Below, one piece after another: positions 34,347 to 43,075 of a DNA stretch of 64,000 bases (positions within the stretch are counted from its first letter, which is position 1; every line of letters starts with the position of its first letter). Source of the DNA: Lewinellaceae bacterium (lineage in GTDB: Bacteria; Bacteroidota; Bacteroidia; Chitinophagales; Saprospiraceae). The translations under genes were made by a program, and so were the position numbers. Under the pieces are notes generated by a model. The model did no database searches. It worked only from the letters and a program-made list of their open reading frames with translations, and was not told where the DNA came from. The stretch lies in NCBI GenBank assembly GCA_016711435.1, contig JADJSY010000017.1, positions 62,001-126,000 of the forward strand, given 5' to 3'.

Positions 34347-35738
34347 ATGCAACTTTCCTTCCAAACCATCTCCCCGGTCGACGGCTCCATCTATGTTGAG
34401 CGTTCATTGGCCTCCGAACAGGACATCGAGCAGGCACTGCGACGCGCTGTGGAAGCGCAACGTGACTGGGCTGCGAGCAGTATTTCCGAACGCGCCACGG
34501 TCTGCCGAAAAGCCGTGCATTACATGATAGATCGCGCCGATGAATTGGGAGCGGAACTGAGTTGGCAAATGGGTCGCCCCATCCGTTATGCGCCGTTTGA
34601 AATCAAAAAAGGTTTCCGGGAACGCGCGCATTACATGATCGACATAGCGGAATCTGCCCTGGCAGACATTCCGGCGGAGGAAATCCCTGGATTCCGGCGT
34701 TATATCCGGCGTGTGCCCCTCGGATTGGTGCTGGTTTTGGCGCCCTGGAACTACCCGTACCTGACCTCGGTCAATTCCATTATTCCTGCATTAATGGCCG
34801 GCAATTCAGTCTTGCTGAAACACGCGCAACAGACGCCGCTTTGTGCAGAGCATTATGCGGAGGCGTTCCGTTCGGCTGGCGCGCCGGAAGGGTTGTTTCA
34901 GTATCTACACCTCTCGCATGAGCAGGCAGCCCGGGTGATCGCCGATGCCCGCGTGGCGCAAGTGGCGTTTACAGGCTCTGTGGATGGCGGGCACGCTGTG
35001 CAAAAGGCTGCTTTGGAGCGTTTTATCGCTCCCGGCTTGGAGCTCGGCGGCAAAGACCCCGCGTATGTGCGGGCTGACGCGCCGCTGGAATACGCCATTG
35101 AAAACCTGGTGGACGGAGCATTTTTTAATTCGGGTCAGTCCTGTTGCGGAATCGAACGAATTTATGTGCATGAAAGCAGGTTCAACAGTTTTGTGGAAGG
35201 TTTTGTGGAATTAACCCGGCAATATCAATTGGGTAATCCGCTGCTGCCTGAAACCACGCTGGGGCCGATGGTGCGCACTTCTGCTGCCGATTTTGTAAAA
35301 AAACAGATACATGAAGCAGTGCAGCAAGGCGCTACAACACTGATCGATCCGGCCTCGTTTCCGGCACACCGCGACGGTACGCCCTACCTGGCCCCGCAGG
35401 TGTTGATTCAGGTAAACCATTCCATGTCCCTGATGACAGAAGAAACTTTCGGCCCGGCTGTGGGTATAATGCCCGTAAAAGACGATGCCGAGGCCATCCG
35501 TTTGATGAATGACAGTCGCTACGGACTTACGGCTTCGGTGTGGACGGAGGACATGGAAGCCGCCATCCGTATCGGCAACCAGATCGAAACAGGTACCTGG
35601 TTTATGAACCGCTGCGATTACCTCGATCCGGGGCTGGCATGGACGGGCGTGAAGGATTCAGGCCGGGGTTGCACGTTGTCGAGCCTGGGTTACGAGGCCC
35701 TCACCCGGCCCAAATCATATCATTTGAAATCAGTTTAA
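34347..35738 (+). CDS. Aldehyde dehydrogenase
   Basis: The 463-residue protein is an NAD(P)-dependent aldehyde dehydrogenase. VLVLAPWNYPYLTSVNSIIP is the cofactor-binding start. Glu232 in LELGGKDPAYV and Cys266 in FFNSGQSCCGIERI are the general base and nucleophile; ETFGPAVGIMPV is also conserved. It would oxidise gamma-glutamyl-aminoacetaldehyde to gamma-glutamylglycine in the inferred route. It lies 1 base before the amidotransferase start, so the two are coupled. Absence of the N-terminal 20-30 residues of typical forms is normal for shorter ALDHs. Confidence 0.9.
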   Translation: MQLSFQTISPVDGSIYVERSLASEQDIEQALRRAVEAQRDWAASSISERATVCRKAVHYMIDRADELGAELSWQMGRPIRYAPFEIKKGFRERAHYMIDIAESALADIPAEEIPGFRRYIRRVPLGLVLVLAPWNYPYLTSVNSIIPALMAGNSVLLKHAQQTPLCAEHYAEAFRSAGAPEGLFQYLHLSHEQAARVIADARVAQVAFTGSVDGGHAVQKAALERFIAPGLELGGKDPAYVRADAPLEYAIENLVDGAFFNSGQSCCGIERIYVHESRFNSFVEGFVELTRQYQLGNPLLPETTLGPMVRTSAADFVKKQIHEAVQQGATTLIDPASFPAHRDGTPYLAPQVLIQVNHSMSLMTEETFGPAVGIMPVKDDAEAIRLMNDSRYGLTASVWTEDMEAAIRIGNQIETGTWFMNRCDYLDPGLAWTGVKDSGRGCTLSSLGYEALTRPKSYHLKSV

Positions 35739-35739
35739 T

Positions 35740-36435
35740 ATGAAAATCGGACTTTTAGCATGCGATCAGATACCGGAGCGATTTCTCCCCATCGGCGGAA
35801 ATTTAAGCGACATGTTTGCAGCGCTGTTTCCCGAAGCGGAAGTCGTTACTTTCGATGTTTACAAAGGGCGTTTCCCGGATTCGACGGACAATTGTGATGC
35901 TTATATGTGTACCGGCTCCAAATTTTCCGTGTACGACGAAGCGGACTGGATCATTGATCTTCAGGCTTTTGTGCGTGAATTGTACGCGCGGGAAAAGGTG
36001 TTCGTCGGCGTTTGTTTCGGGCACCAGATGCTGGGCCATGCGCTCGGAGGCCGTGTGGAAAAAGCGCCGGCCGGCTGGTGTGCAGGTCGCTATACATTTG
36101 AAGTGATTCAGCCCAAACCCTGGATGACGCCGTTTCAACAGGAATATAGCTTGATGATGATGTGCCAGGATCAAATCATGGAACTACCGCCCGACAGCAC
36201 GGTGCTGGCTGCCACCGCCGATTGTCCGGTGGGTATGGTACAAGTAGGACCCCGCATGCTCGGCTTGCAGGCGCATCCTGAGTTTCCCGTTGCATACGTA
36301 AAGGGGTTGCTGGAAGAACGCGTTTACCGAATCGGGGCAGAAAAGGTTAAAATGGCCTTAGATAGTTTGGCGCAGCCTTTGGATGCAGGGGTTGTGGCGC
36401 AGTGGATAGGGAATTTTATTCGAGGGAAATCTTAA
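35740..36435 (+). CDS. Class I glutamine amidotransferase-like hydrolase
   Basis: The 231-residue protein is a stand-alone class I amidotransferase fold, related to the GMP synthase glutaminase domain. Cys92 in FVGVCFGHQMLGHALGG and His179-Glu181 in LGLQAHPEFPV form the triad. In gamma-glutamyl pathways, a hydrolase of this fold (PuuD) cleaves gamma-glutamyl-amino acids to glutamate and the free acid. Its position one base after the aldehyde dehydrogenase makes release of glycine plus glutamate a natural last step. It is shorter than PuuD and nearer GuaA-type sequences, so the role is inference. It converges on a membrane protein, overlapping by four bases. Confidence 0.83.
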   Translation: MKIGLLACDQIPERFLPIGGNLSDMFAALFPEAEVVTFDVYKGRFPDSTDNCDAYMCTGSKFSVYDEADWIIDLQAFVRELYAREKVFVGVCFGHQMLGHALGGRVEKAPAGWCAGRYTFEVIQPKPWMTPFQQEYSLMMMCQDQIMELPPDSTVLAATADCPVGMVQVGPRMLGLQAHPEFPVAYVKGLLEERVYRIGAEKVKMALDSLAQPLDAGVVAQWIGNFIRGKS

Positions 36436-36719
36436 TTCCACCTGGCTTTACTGATCGCGTAAAAAGTACCCGCCAGAATGGCAATCCAGATAACAGACAG
36501 TATTACCACAACTGCCACATGTCGACCCTGCTGCCTGAGATACCACGTTAATGCAGTGGTGCCGGCAAAGAAAACCAGCAGTACAACAGAGATTCCCCTG
36601 TCTTTGGCCGCCAAAGGCCCGCCGCCGGCGAACCCAAAAAAGGTAGCCACGATGGCCAGGCATATAATGCCCGAAACAAACTGGTGAAAATTGTAAAGAA
36701 GATTGGATGCAGTTATCAT
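36432..36719 (-). CDS. Small membrane protein, 95 aa
   Basis: I do not recognise the family. Three membrane helices are visible (about residues 14-31, 43-59 and 69-90); the middle region has GGGPLAAKDRG. It is convergent with the amidotransferase gene, with a four-base overlap of the two stops. Nothing connects it to the amine cluster. Confidence 0.6.
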   Translation of the reverse strand: MITASNLLYNFHQFVSGIICLAIVATFFGFAGGGPLAAKDRGISVVLLVFFAGTTALTWYLRQQGRHVAVVVILSVIWIAILAGTFYAISKARWN

Positions 36720-36749
36720 TCGGAAACAAATGGATTTATCGGTTGAATA

Positions 36750-39155
36750 CTATTTTAAGAAAACCACAGAACATGCTGCCGAGCCTTTTTCACCCGTCAG
36801 TATCAACCAGTAATTGCCGTTCGCGGGCGTATTCAATTTCAATTCAGCCTCTTTAACGGGCGACGCAAAAGACCATTCCTGTGCCAAAGCGCCTTCCGTA
36901 TTAAATAATGCCACCCTGTCAAATGTCTCCACTGCCTGCACCCGAATCGAAAGGCTTGCCGGATTGGGGCTTACTTTCGCAGAAAAAGTGCGCTGCCGGG
37001 CTTCGGAATTAGAGACCGTAGAAATGCCCTTGGCAAAAGTGAACTCTCCTGGTACAATATGGTCGATTCTGATAAATCCGTAACGATCCGTACCGGAAGA
37101 CAACTGGTTTTTGAAATACGTAGCATATTCCTGCCAGGGGTGACCGGGGCCGGGGCGATAGATCAGGCGCAGGCTGTCTTCCGAAGGACCGGTCTGAACA
37201 AAAAGTTCCCGGTCCAGTTGATCCAACTGTCCCCGTCCGTCGTAAAAAACGCTGGCGTTGGCATCAAAACCCGCAGGAATATCGCCGCTGATGCTCCAGT
37301 AGCGGTTGGTTAGTTTGTAACCGAAAGGATTGGCTGTGCCAGCCGTGTCCGGCATGGCAAAATGGTGTTCCACCCGCAGCAAAGCGGAATCCTGCAAGGC
37401 ATTCACCCGAATATCCATTTTGGCCGGTGCAAAAGAATGCAGCCCGGTAGCGGTAATCACTTCTTCGTGATCCGCACGTGCCAGGGTGAGTTTCAGGTTG
37501 GTATTGAGCCAGACCAACTGCGGCGCAAACGGCAATACAAACTGGAGCACACTGTTTTCCCCGGAGGCTATCGCTGTCTGATAACTGCGTTGCCAGTTGG
37601 TATCGACAAACGTACATTCGAGTGGAACCTGCTGATGCAAATGTGGCGCGCCACGCTTTTTTTGTTTGACAAATACGGTTACATTGAATTGATTATCAAC
37701 AGGTTGTACAGCAAAGGAATCCACTGAAAAATCAGTGAACCCTGGAGAAAACACCCAGTCTTCAAAAAAAGGATGCAGGTCCAAGCCCGTTGCAGCGCTG
37801 AGTTTGTCGCGGAAAGTGGCGCTGCTCCAATCGTCAAACCGGGTGCCTTCCAGAGCAGCCCGGATGCCTGTCCGAAACAGCGAATCGCCCATGTATCCAC
37901 GCAGGTTGTGGGCCACCACCGCGCCCTTTTTATACACATGATCTCCATAAGTAAGGTCGTGTGGCAAACCTGAAACGGCCCGGTAGCCGCCTTCACCGAC
38001 ATGGGTATTTTGAAGAACAGTCAAAAAATTATCGCGCACAGCCTTTTTGTAAGCCTCTTCGCCATATACCCATTCGGTAAACAGATGTTCCGAATAAACG
38101 GCCCAGCCTTCATTGAGCCACATGTCTTCAGCAGTGCTGCAAGTCGCCAGATCGCCCCACCAATGGTGGCTGAGTTCATGCGCCCAAAGCGGCTCGAAGC
38201 CCAAAGTGCCGTCAATCGCCGAGCGCATAATGGCGATATTGGTCGCGTGTTCCATCGCGCCGGAATTGAAAGGCACCAGGGAATAACCGATTTTATTCCA
38301 AAGATATGGGCCGTACCAGTGTTCGAATGCCGTTATGGCTTGAGGCAGGTGCTGAAAAGTGGCGGCAACTTTATTGGTATCGGCCGGCGCGGCGGCTATT
38401 TCCACAGGGATCAGGCCGTTGACGCCCGGATAATTGCGCCGGAAAGAAGTGTACGGCCCGGTGGCAAAACACGCGAGGTAAGAAGGAATGGCTTCGTCTA
38501 ACTTCCAGTGCCTTTGAGTCAATCCATTTGGAAGGGTCGTTTCGCTTATCAGCGCGCCGTTGCAATAGGCAGGTTTGGCCGCCATGGAAACAATCAAAAA
38601 TTCAAAACTGCAACGCTCCGTAAAATTGTCGAAACAGGGAAACCAGGCGCGTCCGAAACTATGCGGATCTGCCTCAAAACCCACCCCGAGGTTGTAAAAA
38701 TACCCACTTTGATTGTACACCCCACCCCATCCGCTGCCGTCCATGACCGGCGCGCCGTGGTAGACTACTTTCAGCCGAGCACTGTCGCCTTCGGTCAATA
38801 TCACAGGAAATGTAACCGTCAGCGAAGCAGCTGACTGGCTAAATACGACAGGTATATTATCTACCAACACCGAATCGACCGTAAGTCCTTCCAGATCGAG
38901 CCGGATGTCGGAAACCTGTTCCGCTTTGGCATACAAAGTCAGGGTGCTGCTGCCAACAATCTGTGGAGGATTCGAGACATCCAGTTCAATCCTGGCATGC
39001 AGTATATCGATCGAATCGCTGCGCGTATCGGGCGTAGTTGGCGGGGGCGTGGTCAACAGCCTGCCTTTGGCGCACCACTCATCGCTTTGCAGCATTTTTT
39101 GAGCTGGGAGGAAGGTGGCGGCCAGGAAAAGCAAAAAGATGGGTAGTGCGCGCAT
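36750..39155 (-). CDS. Secreted M1-family aminopeptidase with type IX sorting domain
   Basis: The 801-residue protein has a signal peptide (about residues 1-18, ending LPAQ). An M1 peptidase body follows: NSGAMEHATNIAIM (residues 297-310) is the substrate-binding motif with His in place of the usual Asn, HELSHHWWGD (326-335) holds the zinc ligands His326 and His330 and catalytic Glu327, and Glu349 (LNEGWAVYSE) is the third ligand. The C-terminal 80 residues (SPNPASLSIRV through NYWLILTGEKG) look like a type IX sorting domain. It is predicted to be a surface or secreted aminopeptidase for peptide scavenging. It lies between two minus-strand units and is followed by a 30-base gap to the small membrane protein. 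Confidence 0.9.
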   Translation of the reverse strand: MRALPIFLLFLAATFLPAQKMLQSDEWCAKGRLLTTPPPTTPDTRSDSIDILHARIELDVSNPPQIVGSSTLTLYAKAEQVSDIRLDLEGLTVDSVLVDNIPVVFSQSAASLTVTFPVILTEGDSARLKVVYHGAPVMDGSGWGGVYNQSGYFYNLGVGFEADPHSFGRAWFPCFDNFTERCSFEFLIVSMAAKPAYCNGALISETTLPNGLTQRHWKLDEAIPSYLACFATGPYTSFRRNYPGVNGLIPVEIAAAPADTNKVAATFQHLPQAITAFEHWYGPYLWNKIGYSLVPFNSGAMEHATNIAIMRSAIDGTLGFEPLWAHELSHHWWGDLATCSTAEDMWLNEGWAVYSEHLFTEWVYGEEAYKKAVRDNFLTVLQNTHVGEGGYRAVSGLPHDLTYGDHVYKKGAVVAHNLRGYMGDSLFRTGIRAALEGTRFDDWSSATFRDKLSAATGLDLHPFFEDWVFSPGFTDFSVDSFAVQPVDNQFNVTVFVKQKKRGAPHLHQQVPLECTFVDTNWQRSYQTAIASGENSVLQFVLPFAPQLVWLNTNLKLTLARADHEEVITATGLHSFAPAKMDIRVNALQDSALLRVEHHFAMPDTAGTANPFGYKLTNRYWSISGDIPAGFDANASVFYDGRGQLDQLDRELFVQTGPSEDSLRLIYRPGPGHPWQEYATYFKNQLSSGTDRYGFIRIDHIVPGEFTFAKGISTVSNSEARQRTFSAKVSPNPASLSIRVQAVETFDRVALFNTEGALAQEWSFASPVKEAELKLNTPANGNYWLILTGEKGSAACSVVFLK

Positions 39156-39164
39156 GGGATTGCA

Positions 39165-39270
39165 TTTTTAGGTTTGGATGGTTTGAAAAGTTTGATGGTT
39201 TGAGGTGGTAACTTTTGGCTTTAAGTTACCACCTCAAACCATCAAACTTTTCAAACCATCCAAACCACTC
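39165..39270. repeat. Family C palindrome between TonB receptor and aminopeptidase genes
   Basis: GGATGGTTTGAAAAGTTTG and GATGGTTTGAGGTGGTAAC pair with GTTACCACCTCAAACCATC and CAAACTTTTCAAACCATCC around TTTTGGCTTTAA. Arms are over 40 bases and nearly perfect. On the minus strand it directly follows the TGA of the TonB receptor (39272-39274). Confidence 0.9.
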
Positions 39271-39271
39271 C

Positions 39272-41557
39272 TCAAAACTGAAACGCCACGCTCAAGCCCG
39301 GTATCAGCGGCAACTGATTGACCCGTTCGGCCCGAATCCGGTCGTAATAAAAAATATTCGCCCGGTCGTACACATTGGTTGCGGAAGCCGTGACTTCCAG
39401 GCTTGCGTATTTCGAGAATTTGAACACGCGTTTCAGCGAAAGGTCGAGGCGATGGTAATAAGGAAGTCGCCCGCTGTTTCTTTTGCTGGCATAAACGATA
39501 CCGGGCAGTCCATCCGGGTTGCCGGTGACAACGTCCGTTCCGACGCCATCGTCGAAGTTGATATTGGTATAAAAACCCTGGGTGAGGGTGAACGGAAAGC
39601 CGGAACCGAAATTCCAGCGCGCGCCCAGTTCCCATTTTCTGCTTTTTCCCAGCAGGTAAGTGCCTACCAGATTCATGTTGTGGCGGCGGTCGAAAACGGG
39701 CGGATATACCTGCTCGCCGTCATCGCGGGTGACATAGCCGAAGGAGTAAGAACCCCAGAGGTAGGATCGTTTGCCCTCTAATTTCATGGAAAAATCGATG
39801 CCGTAAGCGTCGCCTGTTTCCACAAAAAAGTTAGGATCAGTGCTCTCATTCTTAAAGCGGTTCAGCGACAATAACTGAGTGAATTTTTTGTAATAACCCT
39901 CGATATTAACTTCAAAATTGTTGGTGATGTCGATTTCAAACCCGGTTACGCCATGCAATGCCTTTTGCAGGCGGTGTTCGGTAGGCTCGGTGGAATTGGG
40001 TTTGTAGACCGTTTCTTCCGGGCCGGACAGGAATCCGACAAAAAGGTTGACAATATCGCGTTCGTTGACCGTTGAAAGCAGGTTTTGCGAGTACAGGCCG
40101 GCTGCAAGTTTGAAGCGCAGTTTATCGGAAATATTGTATTTCAGACCCAAACGGGGTTCCGGCGAAACATCGTCGAGCGACTGGTAATATTGCAAACGGA
40201 AACCCGGCTCGATCACAAGCGGGCCGATTTTGCGTTTCCAGCGCACATAACCGCTGATTTCCGTCGTGTTGTCATTTTGTTCGGTGGTGATGCCCCGAAA
40301 ATTGATGAACTGAAATTCGGTGCGGAAGCCTGTTAGCGCCAGGCCGTATTCCACTTCATTATCGCGGCCCAGGTTTTTAAAATTCAGCGCGCCGTAATAG
40401 CCCGAAATACCACTCGTCCGGGGTTGCCGGTCTGCTTCTTCGATTTCAGAATCGTAATTGGAAAAGGTCAGCGTGCCATTGATAATGGTATTGGAATTGG
40501 TTGGAACCAGGGTAAAATCAGCGCCACCACCGCCGCTTGTCCAGCCAAACTGCGTTTGGGGGTAATCCACACCATCGATATAATTAAACCCGAAAACATT
40601 CAATTTGCTGCCGTTGCCTGAAAGAAAGGAGACTTTCCCGTAAAAATCGCGATAATCGAAGGGTATCCCGACAGAATCATTGACGTTCGGGTACAATTTG
40701 CTGTCCAACTGGTTGATAAGCGCTTTTTTGGCCGCCACAACAAACGAAATACTGCTGCCATTATCTGATTTGAGCGGTACGATCGGTCCTTCGAGGATGG
40801 CTTTAGCCTGGAACGGCCCGGCTGACAGGTTGCCGGAAAGTCGTTTTCGATTGCCTTCGCGGGTTTTTACATCTACAATCGCCGAAATTCGACCGCCGTG
40901 TTCCGCATTAAAACCGCCGGTGAGTACATCCACGTTGCGAATCAGTTCCGTTTCAAAAACGGAGAAAAAACCGATGCTGTGGAAAGGATTGTAAATTGTC
41001 ATCCCGTCGAGCAGGATACGGTTTTGTACGGGCGAGCCGCCGCGGATATAAAGTTGTCCGCCCTGGTCGCCGGTGAACACAACACCCGGCAATACAGTGA
41101 GGTACTGCGCAATATCCGACTGGCCGCCTACCGAAGGCAGGGAACGAATTTGTTTGGGCGTCACACTTATTTTGGAAACCTGTACTTCCGTTTTGGCTTG
41201 TGTTTTCCGCCCGCTGATGACAATTTCGCCCAGGTTTTGGCCGCTTTCAGTAATATAAAAACTCTGATAAGCGATTTCACCTTTTTTTACAACAACCGGG
41301 ATTTCGGACAAATCATATCCCGTCAGGGTAACACTGATTTGATATGTACCGACCGGGATATTCGCGATGGAATAAAAGCCGTTTATATCGGAAATGGTAC
41401 CCAGATTTTGCCCTTCTACCCGAATGGTAGCAAAACCGACAGGCTGGGCTGTTTCTTTATCGTATATATTGCCCCGAATTGCGCCAGAGAGCGGTTTTTG
41501 GGCAAATACCAAGATAGGAAGGGCTGCAATAGCCAATAATAGAAGGGAGCGTCGCAT
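39272..41557 (-). CDS. TonB-dependent receptor with CarboxypepD_reg-like domain
   Basis: The 761-residue outer membrane receptor starts with a signal peptide (about residues 1-20, MRRSLLLLAIAALPILVFAQ). The CarboxypepD_reg-like beta-sandwich (about 25-110) shows IRGNIYDKETAQPVGFATI and ISDINGFYSIANIPVGTY. A plug (about 140-260) follows with GGQSDIAQYLTVLPGVVF and LYIRGGSPVQNRILLDGM. The beta-barrel ends in a terminal Phe (AFQF). I chose the ATG at 41557 because the 34 upstream codons look like non-coding promoter sequence. The substrate is unknown. It is divergent from a polysaccharide-deacetylase-like gene; the 117 bases between them must hold both promoters. Confidence 0.9.
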   Translation of the reverse strand: MRRSLLLLAIAALPILVFAQKPLSGAIRGNIYDKETAQPVGFATIRVEGQNLGTISDINGFYSIANIPVGTYQISVTLTGYDLSEIPVVVKKGEIAYQSFYITESGQNLGEIVISGRKTQAKTEVQVSKISVTPKQIRSLPSVGGQSDIAQYLTVLPGVVFTGDQGGQLYIRGGSPVQNRILLDGMTIYNPFHSIGFFSVFETELIRNVDVLTGGFNAEHGGRISAIVDVKTREGNRKRLSGNLSAGPFQAKAILEGPIVPLKSDNGSSISFVVAAKKALINQLDSKLYPNVNDSVGIPFDYRDFYGKVSFLSGNGSKLNVFGFNYIDGVDYPQTQFGWTSGGGGADFTLVPTNSNTIINGTLTFSNYDSEIEEADRQPRTSGISGYYGALNFKNLGRDNEVEYGLALTGFRTEFQFINFRGITTEQNDNTTEISGYVRWKRKIGPLVIEPGFRLQYYQSLDDVSPEPRLGLKYNISDKLRFKLAAGLYSQNLLSTVNERDIVNLFVGFLSGPEETVYKPNSTEPTEHRLQKALHGVTGFEIDITNNFEVNIEGYYKKFTQLLSLNRFKNESTDPNFFVETGDAYGIDFSMKLEGKRSYLWGSYSFGYVTRDDGEQVYPPVFDRRHNMNLVGTYLLGKSRKWELGARWNFGSGFPFTLTQGFYTNINFDDGVGTDVVTGNPDGLPGIVYASKRNSGRLPYYHRLDLSLKRVFKFSKYASLEVTASATNVYDRANIFYYDRIRAERVNQLPLIPGLSVAFQF

Positions 41558-41660
41558 GAATTGTTTTTTTGACAGTCGCAAAGATAGCAGGCTGCCTGCA
41601 CTTGAAACGCTATTCAAAAAGATAGTGGCAGACAAAAACGCAAGCAGGCATTTCTTCACG

Positions 41661-41667
41661 AACTTTG
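41661..41667 (+). promoter_or_regulatory. Promoter-like box of the polysaccharide gene unit
   Basis: AACTTTG resembles the 3' half of the TAnnTTTG element and lies 7 bases before the ATG at 41675. The divergent gap 41558-41674 shows no other recognisable site. Confidence 0.4.
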
Positions 41668-41674
41668 CGGCAAC

Positions 41675-43003
41675 ATGCTTATTATAGAAACCACGGCTGA
41701 TTTTTTACCGGAAAAGGAATATTGTTTCCATGTATTGTTTCGGGAAATGCTCGGAGTAGCGTACCAACTCGTCGTGGGCAAGGGCAAGGATTACACGATC
41801 CGGCTGCCCAATGGCCGGGTGTTAATCGTGGAAGATCATTTCTTTCAAGTAGTCTCGGACGGTAATTATTTGAATAGCAAATACTTACCCAACCAGACAA
41901 CCCCGTTTAAATATGATGGAGCGGATGTGACGGTGCTCTACGGAAGGCCTGAAATGGCGTTTCAACTACAACAGGACAACCCGGCGATTTGCTGTGGTAT
42001 CGACGTTTTTGCGGCTACTTTTTTCATGCTAACACGTTGGGAAGAATACGTACTGCCGGATCGGGACGAACATGGAAGGTTTCCTGCACATGCTTCCGCC
42101 GCAGTTCGTTATCATTTTCTGGATCGCCCGGTCGTCAATGAATGGGCCGATCTGATTTGGAAAATACTCCTTCAACTCGGCTGGCCCCATCCGCGCCCGG
42201 AGCGAACGTACCGGCTATCCGTTTCCTGCGATGTGGACCACCCGAGGTTGTGGTGGTCTGCTGCGGATCGTTTCAAAACACTTACGGGCAGTCTTTTTGT
42301 CAGAAACAACCCAAAAGAGACGCTTTTCTGGTTAAAAAAATATATTTTCAAGTCAGGCGACCCTTATGATGTTTTTGAGGAGTGGCTGGGTATTTTTGAA
42401 CAACACGGTATTCAGGCGCAGTTTAATTTTCTCGGCGACCGCCCGACTTCCAGCGACTGTTATTACCCGATCCGACACCCATTTCTAAGAAAAACCATAG
42501 AAAAAATAGCCGCTCGCGGACACGGCATCGGTTTCCATCCTTCATACGAGGCATTTGACCGGCCGGAAATGTTCAAACATGAACTGGAATCTGTCAGGCA
42601 GGTCTCCCCTGTTCCGGTAACAAGCGGCCGGCAGCATTACCTTAGGTTTTCAGCGCCTGCAACCTGGCAAATGTGGGATAAATCGGGTATGGATTGGGAA
42701 AGTTCCCTGGGATATTCGGAAGCGGAAGGGTTCCGATGCGGTATTTGCCACGATTTCCCGGTATTTGATTTCCAGGAACGAAAAATGCTCCGGCTGCGTG
42801 AAAAACCGCTGATTGCGATGGACGTAACACTGGCGCTTTATCAAAAGTACACGCCTGACGAGGCTTCGGACCGTTTGGAACAACTCCGGCGGCAGGTCGT
42901 GAAACACAAGGGTGAATTTGTTTGTTTATGGCATAACTCGTCGTGGAACACCTACTTTTGGGCCGAATGGAAGGAGGTTTTCCTAAAGTTTATTACTGCA
43001 TAA
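41675..43003 (+). CDS. Polysaccharide deacetylase-like protein of capsule/polysaccharide loci
   Basis: The 442-residue protein has an N-terminal domain of unknown function (about residues 1-170; IDVFAATFFMLTRWEEY is conserved in Bacteroidota relatives). A NodB-like barrel follows: SVSCDVDHPRLWW provides the metal Asp pair, HGIGFHPSYEAF the metal His motif, and FVCLWHNSSWN the late catalytic His. No signal peptide is seen, so it is probably cytoplasmic, and it may not be a classical deacetylase. It begins a same-strand run with a Wzi-like protein, an acetyltransferase and UpxY. Confidence 0.8.
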   Translation: MLIIETTADFLPEKEYCFHVLFREMLGVAYQLVVGKGKDYTIRLPNGRVLIVEDHFFQVVSDGNYLNSKYLPNQTTPFKYDGADVTVLYGRPEMAFQLQQDNPAICCGIDVFAATFFMLTRWEEYVLPDRDEHGRFPAHASAAVRYHFLDRPVVNEWADLIWKILLQLGWPHPRPERTYRLSVSCDVDHPRLWWSAADRFKTLTGSLFVRNNPKETLFWLKKYIFKSGDPYDVFEEWLGIFEQHGIQAQFNFLGDRPTSSDCYYPIRHPFLRKTIEKIAARGHGIGFHPSYEAFDRPEMFKHELESVRQVSPVPVTSGRQHYLRFSAPATWQMWDKSGMDWESSLGYSEAEGFRCGICHDFPVFDFQERKMLRLREKPLIAMDVTLALYQKYTPDEASDRLEQLRRQVVKHKGEFVCLWHNSSWNTYFWAEWKEVFLKFITA

Positions 43004-43075
43004 GTTAAAACTAAATCTTGTCTAACTCATTGATCTACATTGCTTTTTGCCTTTTGCAATTTTGCCCTTTTTCTT

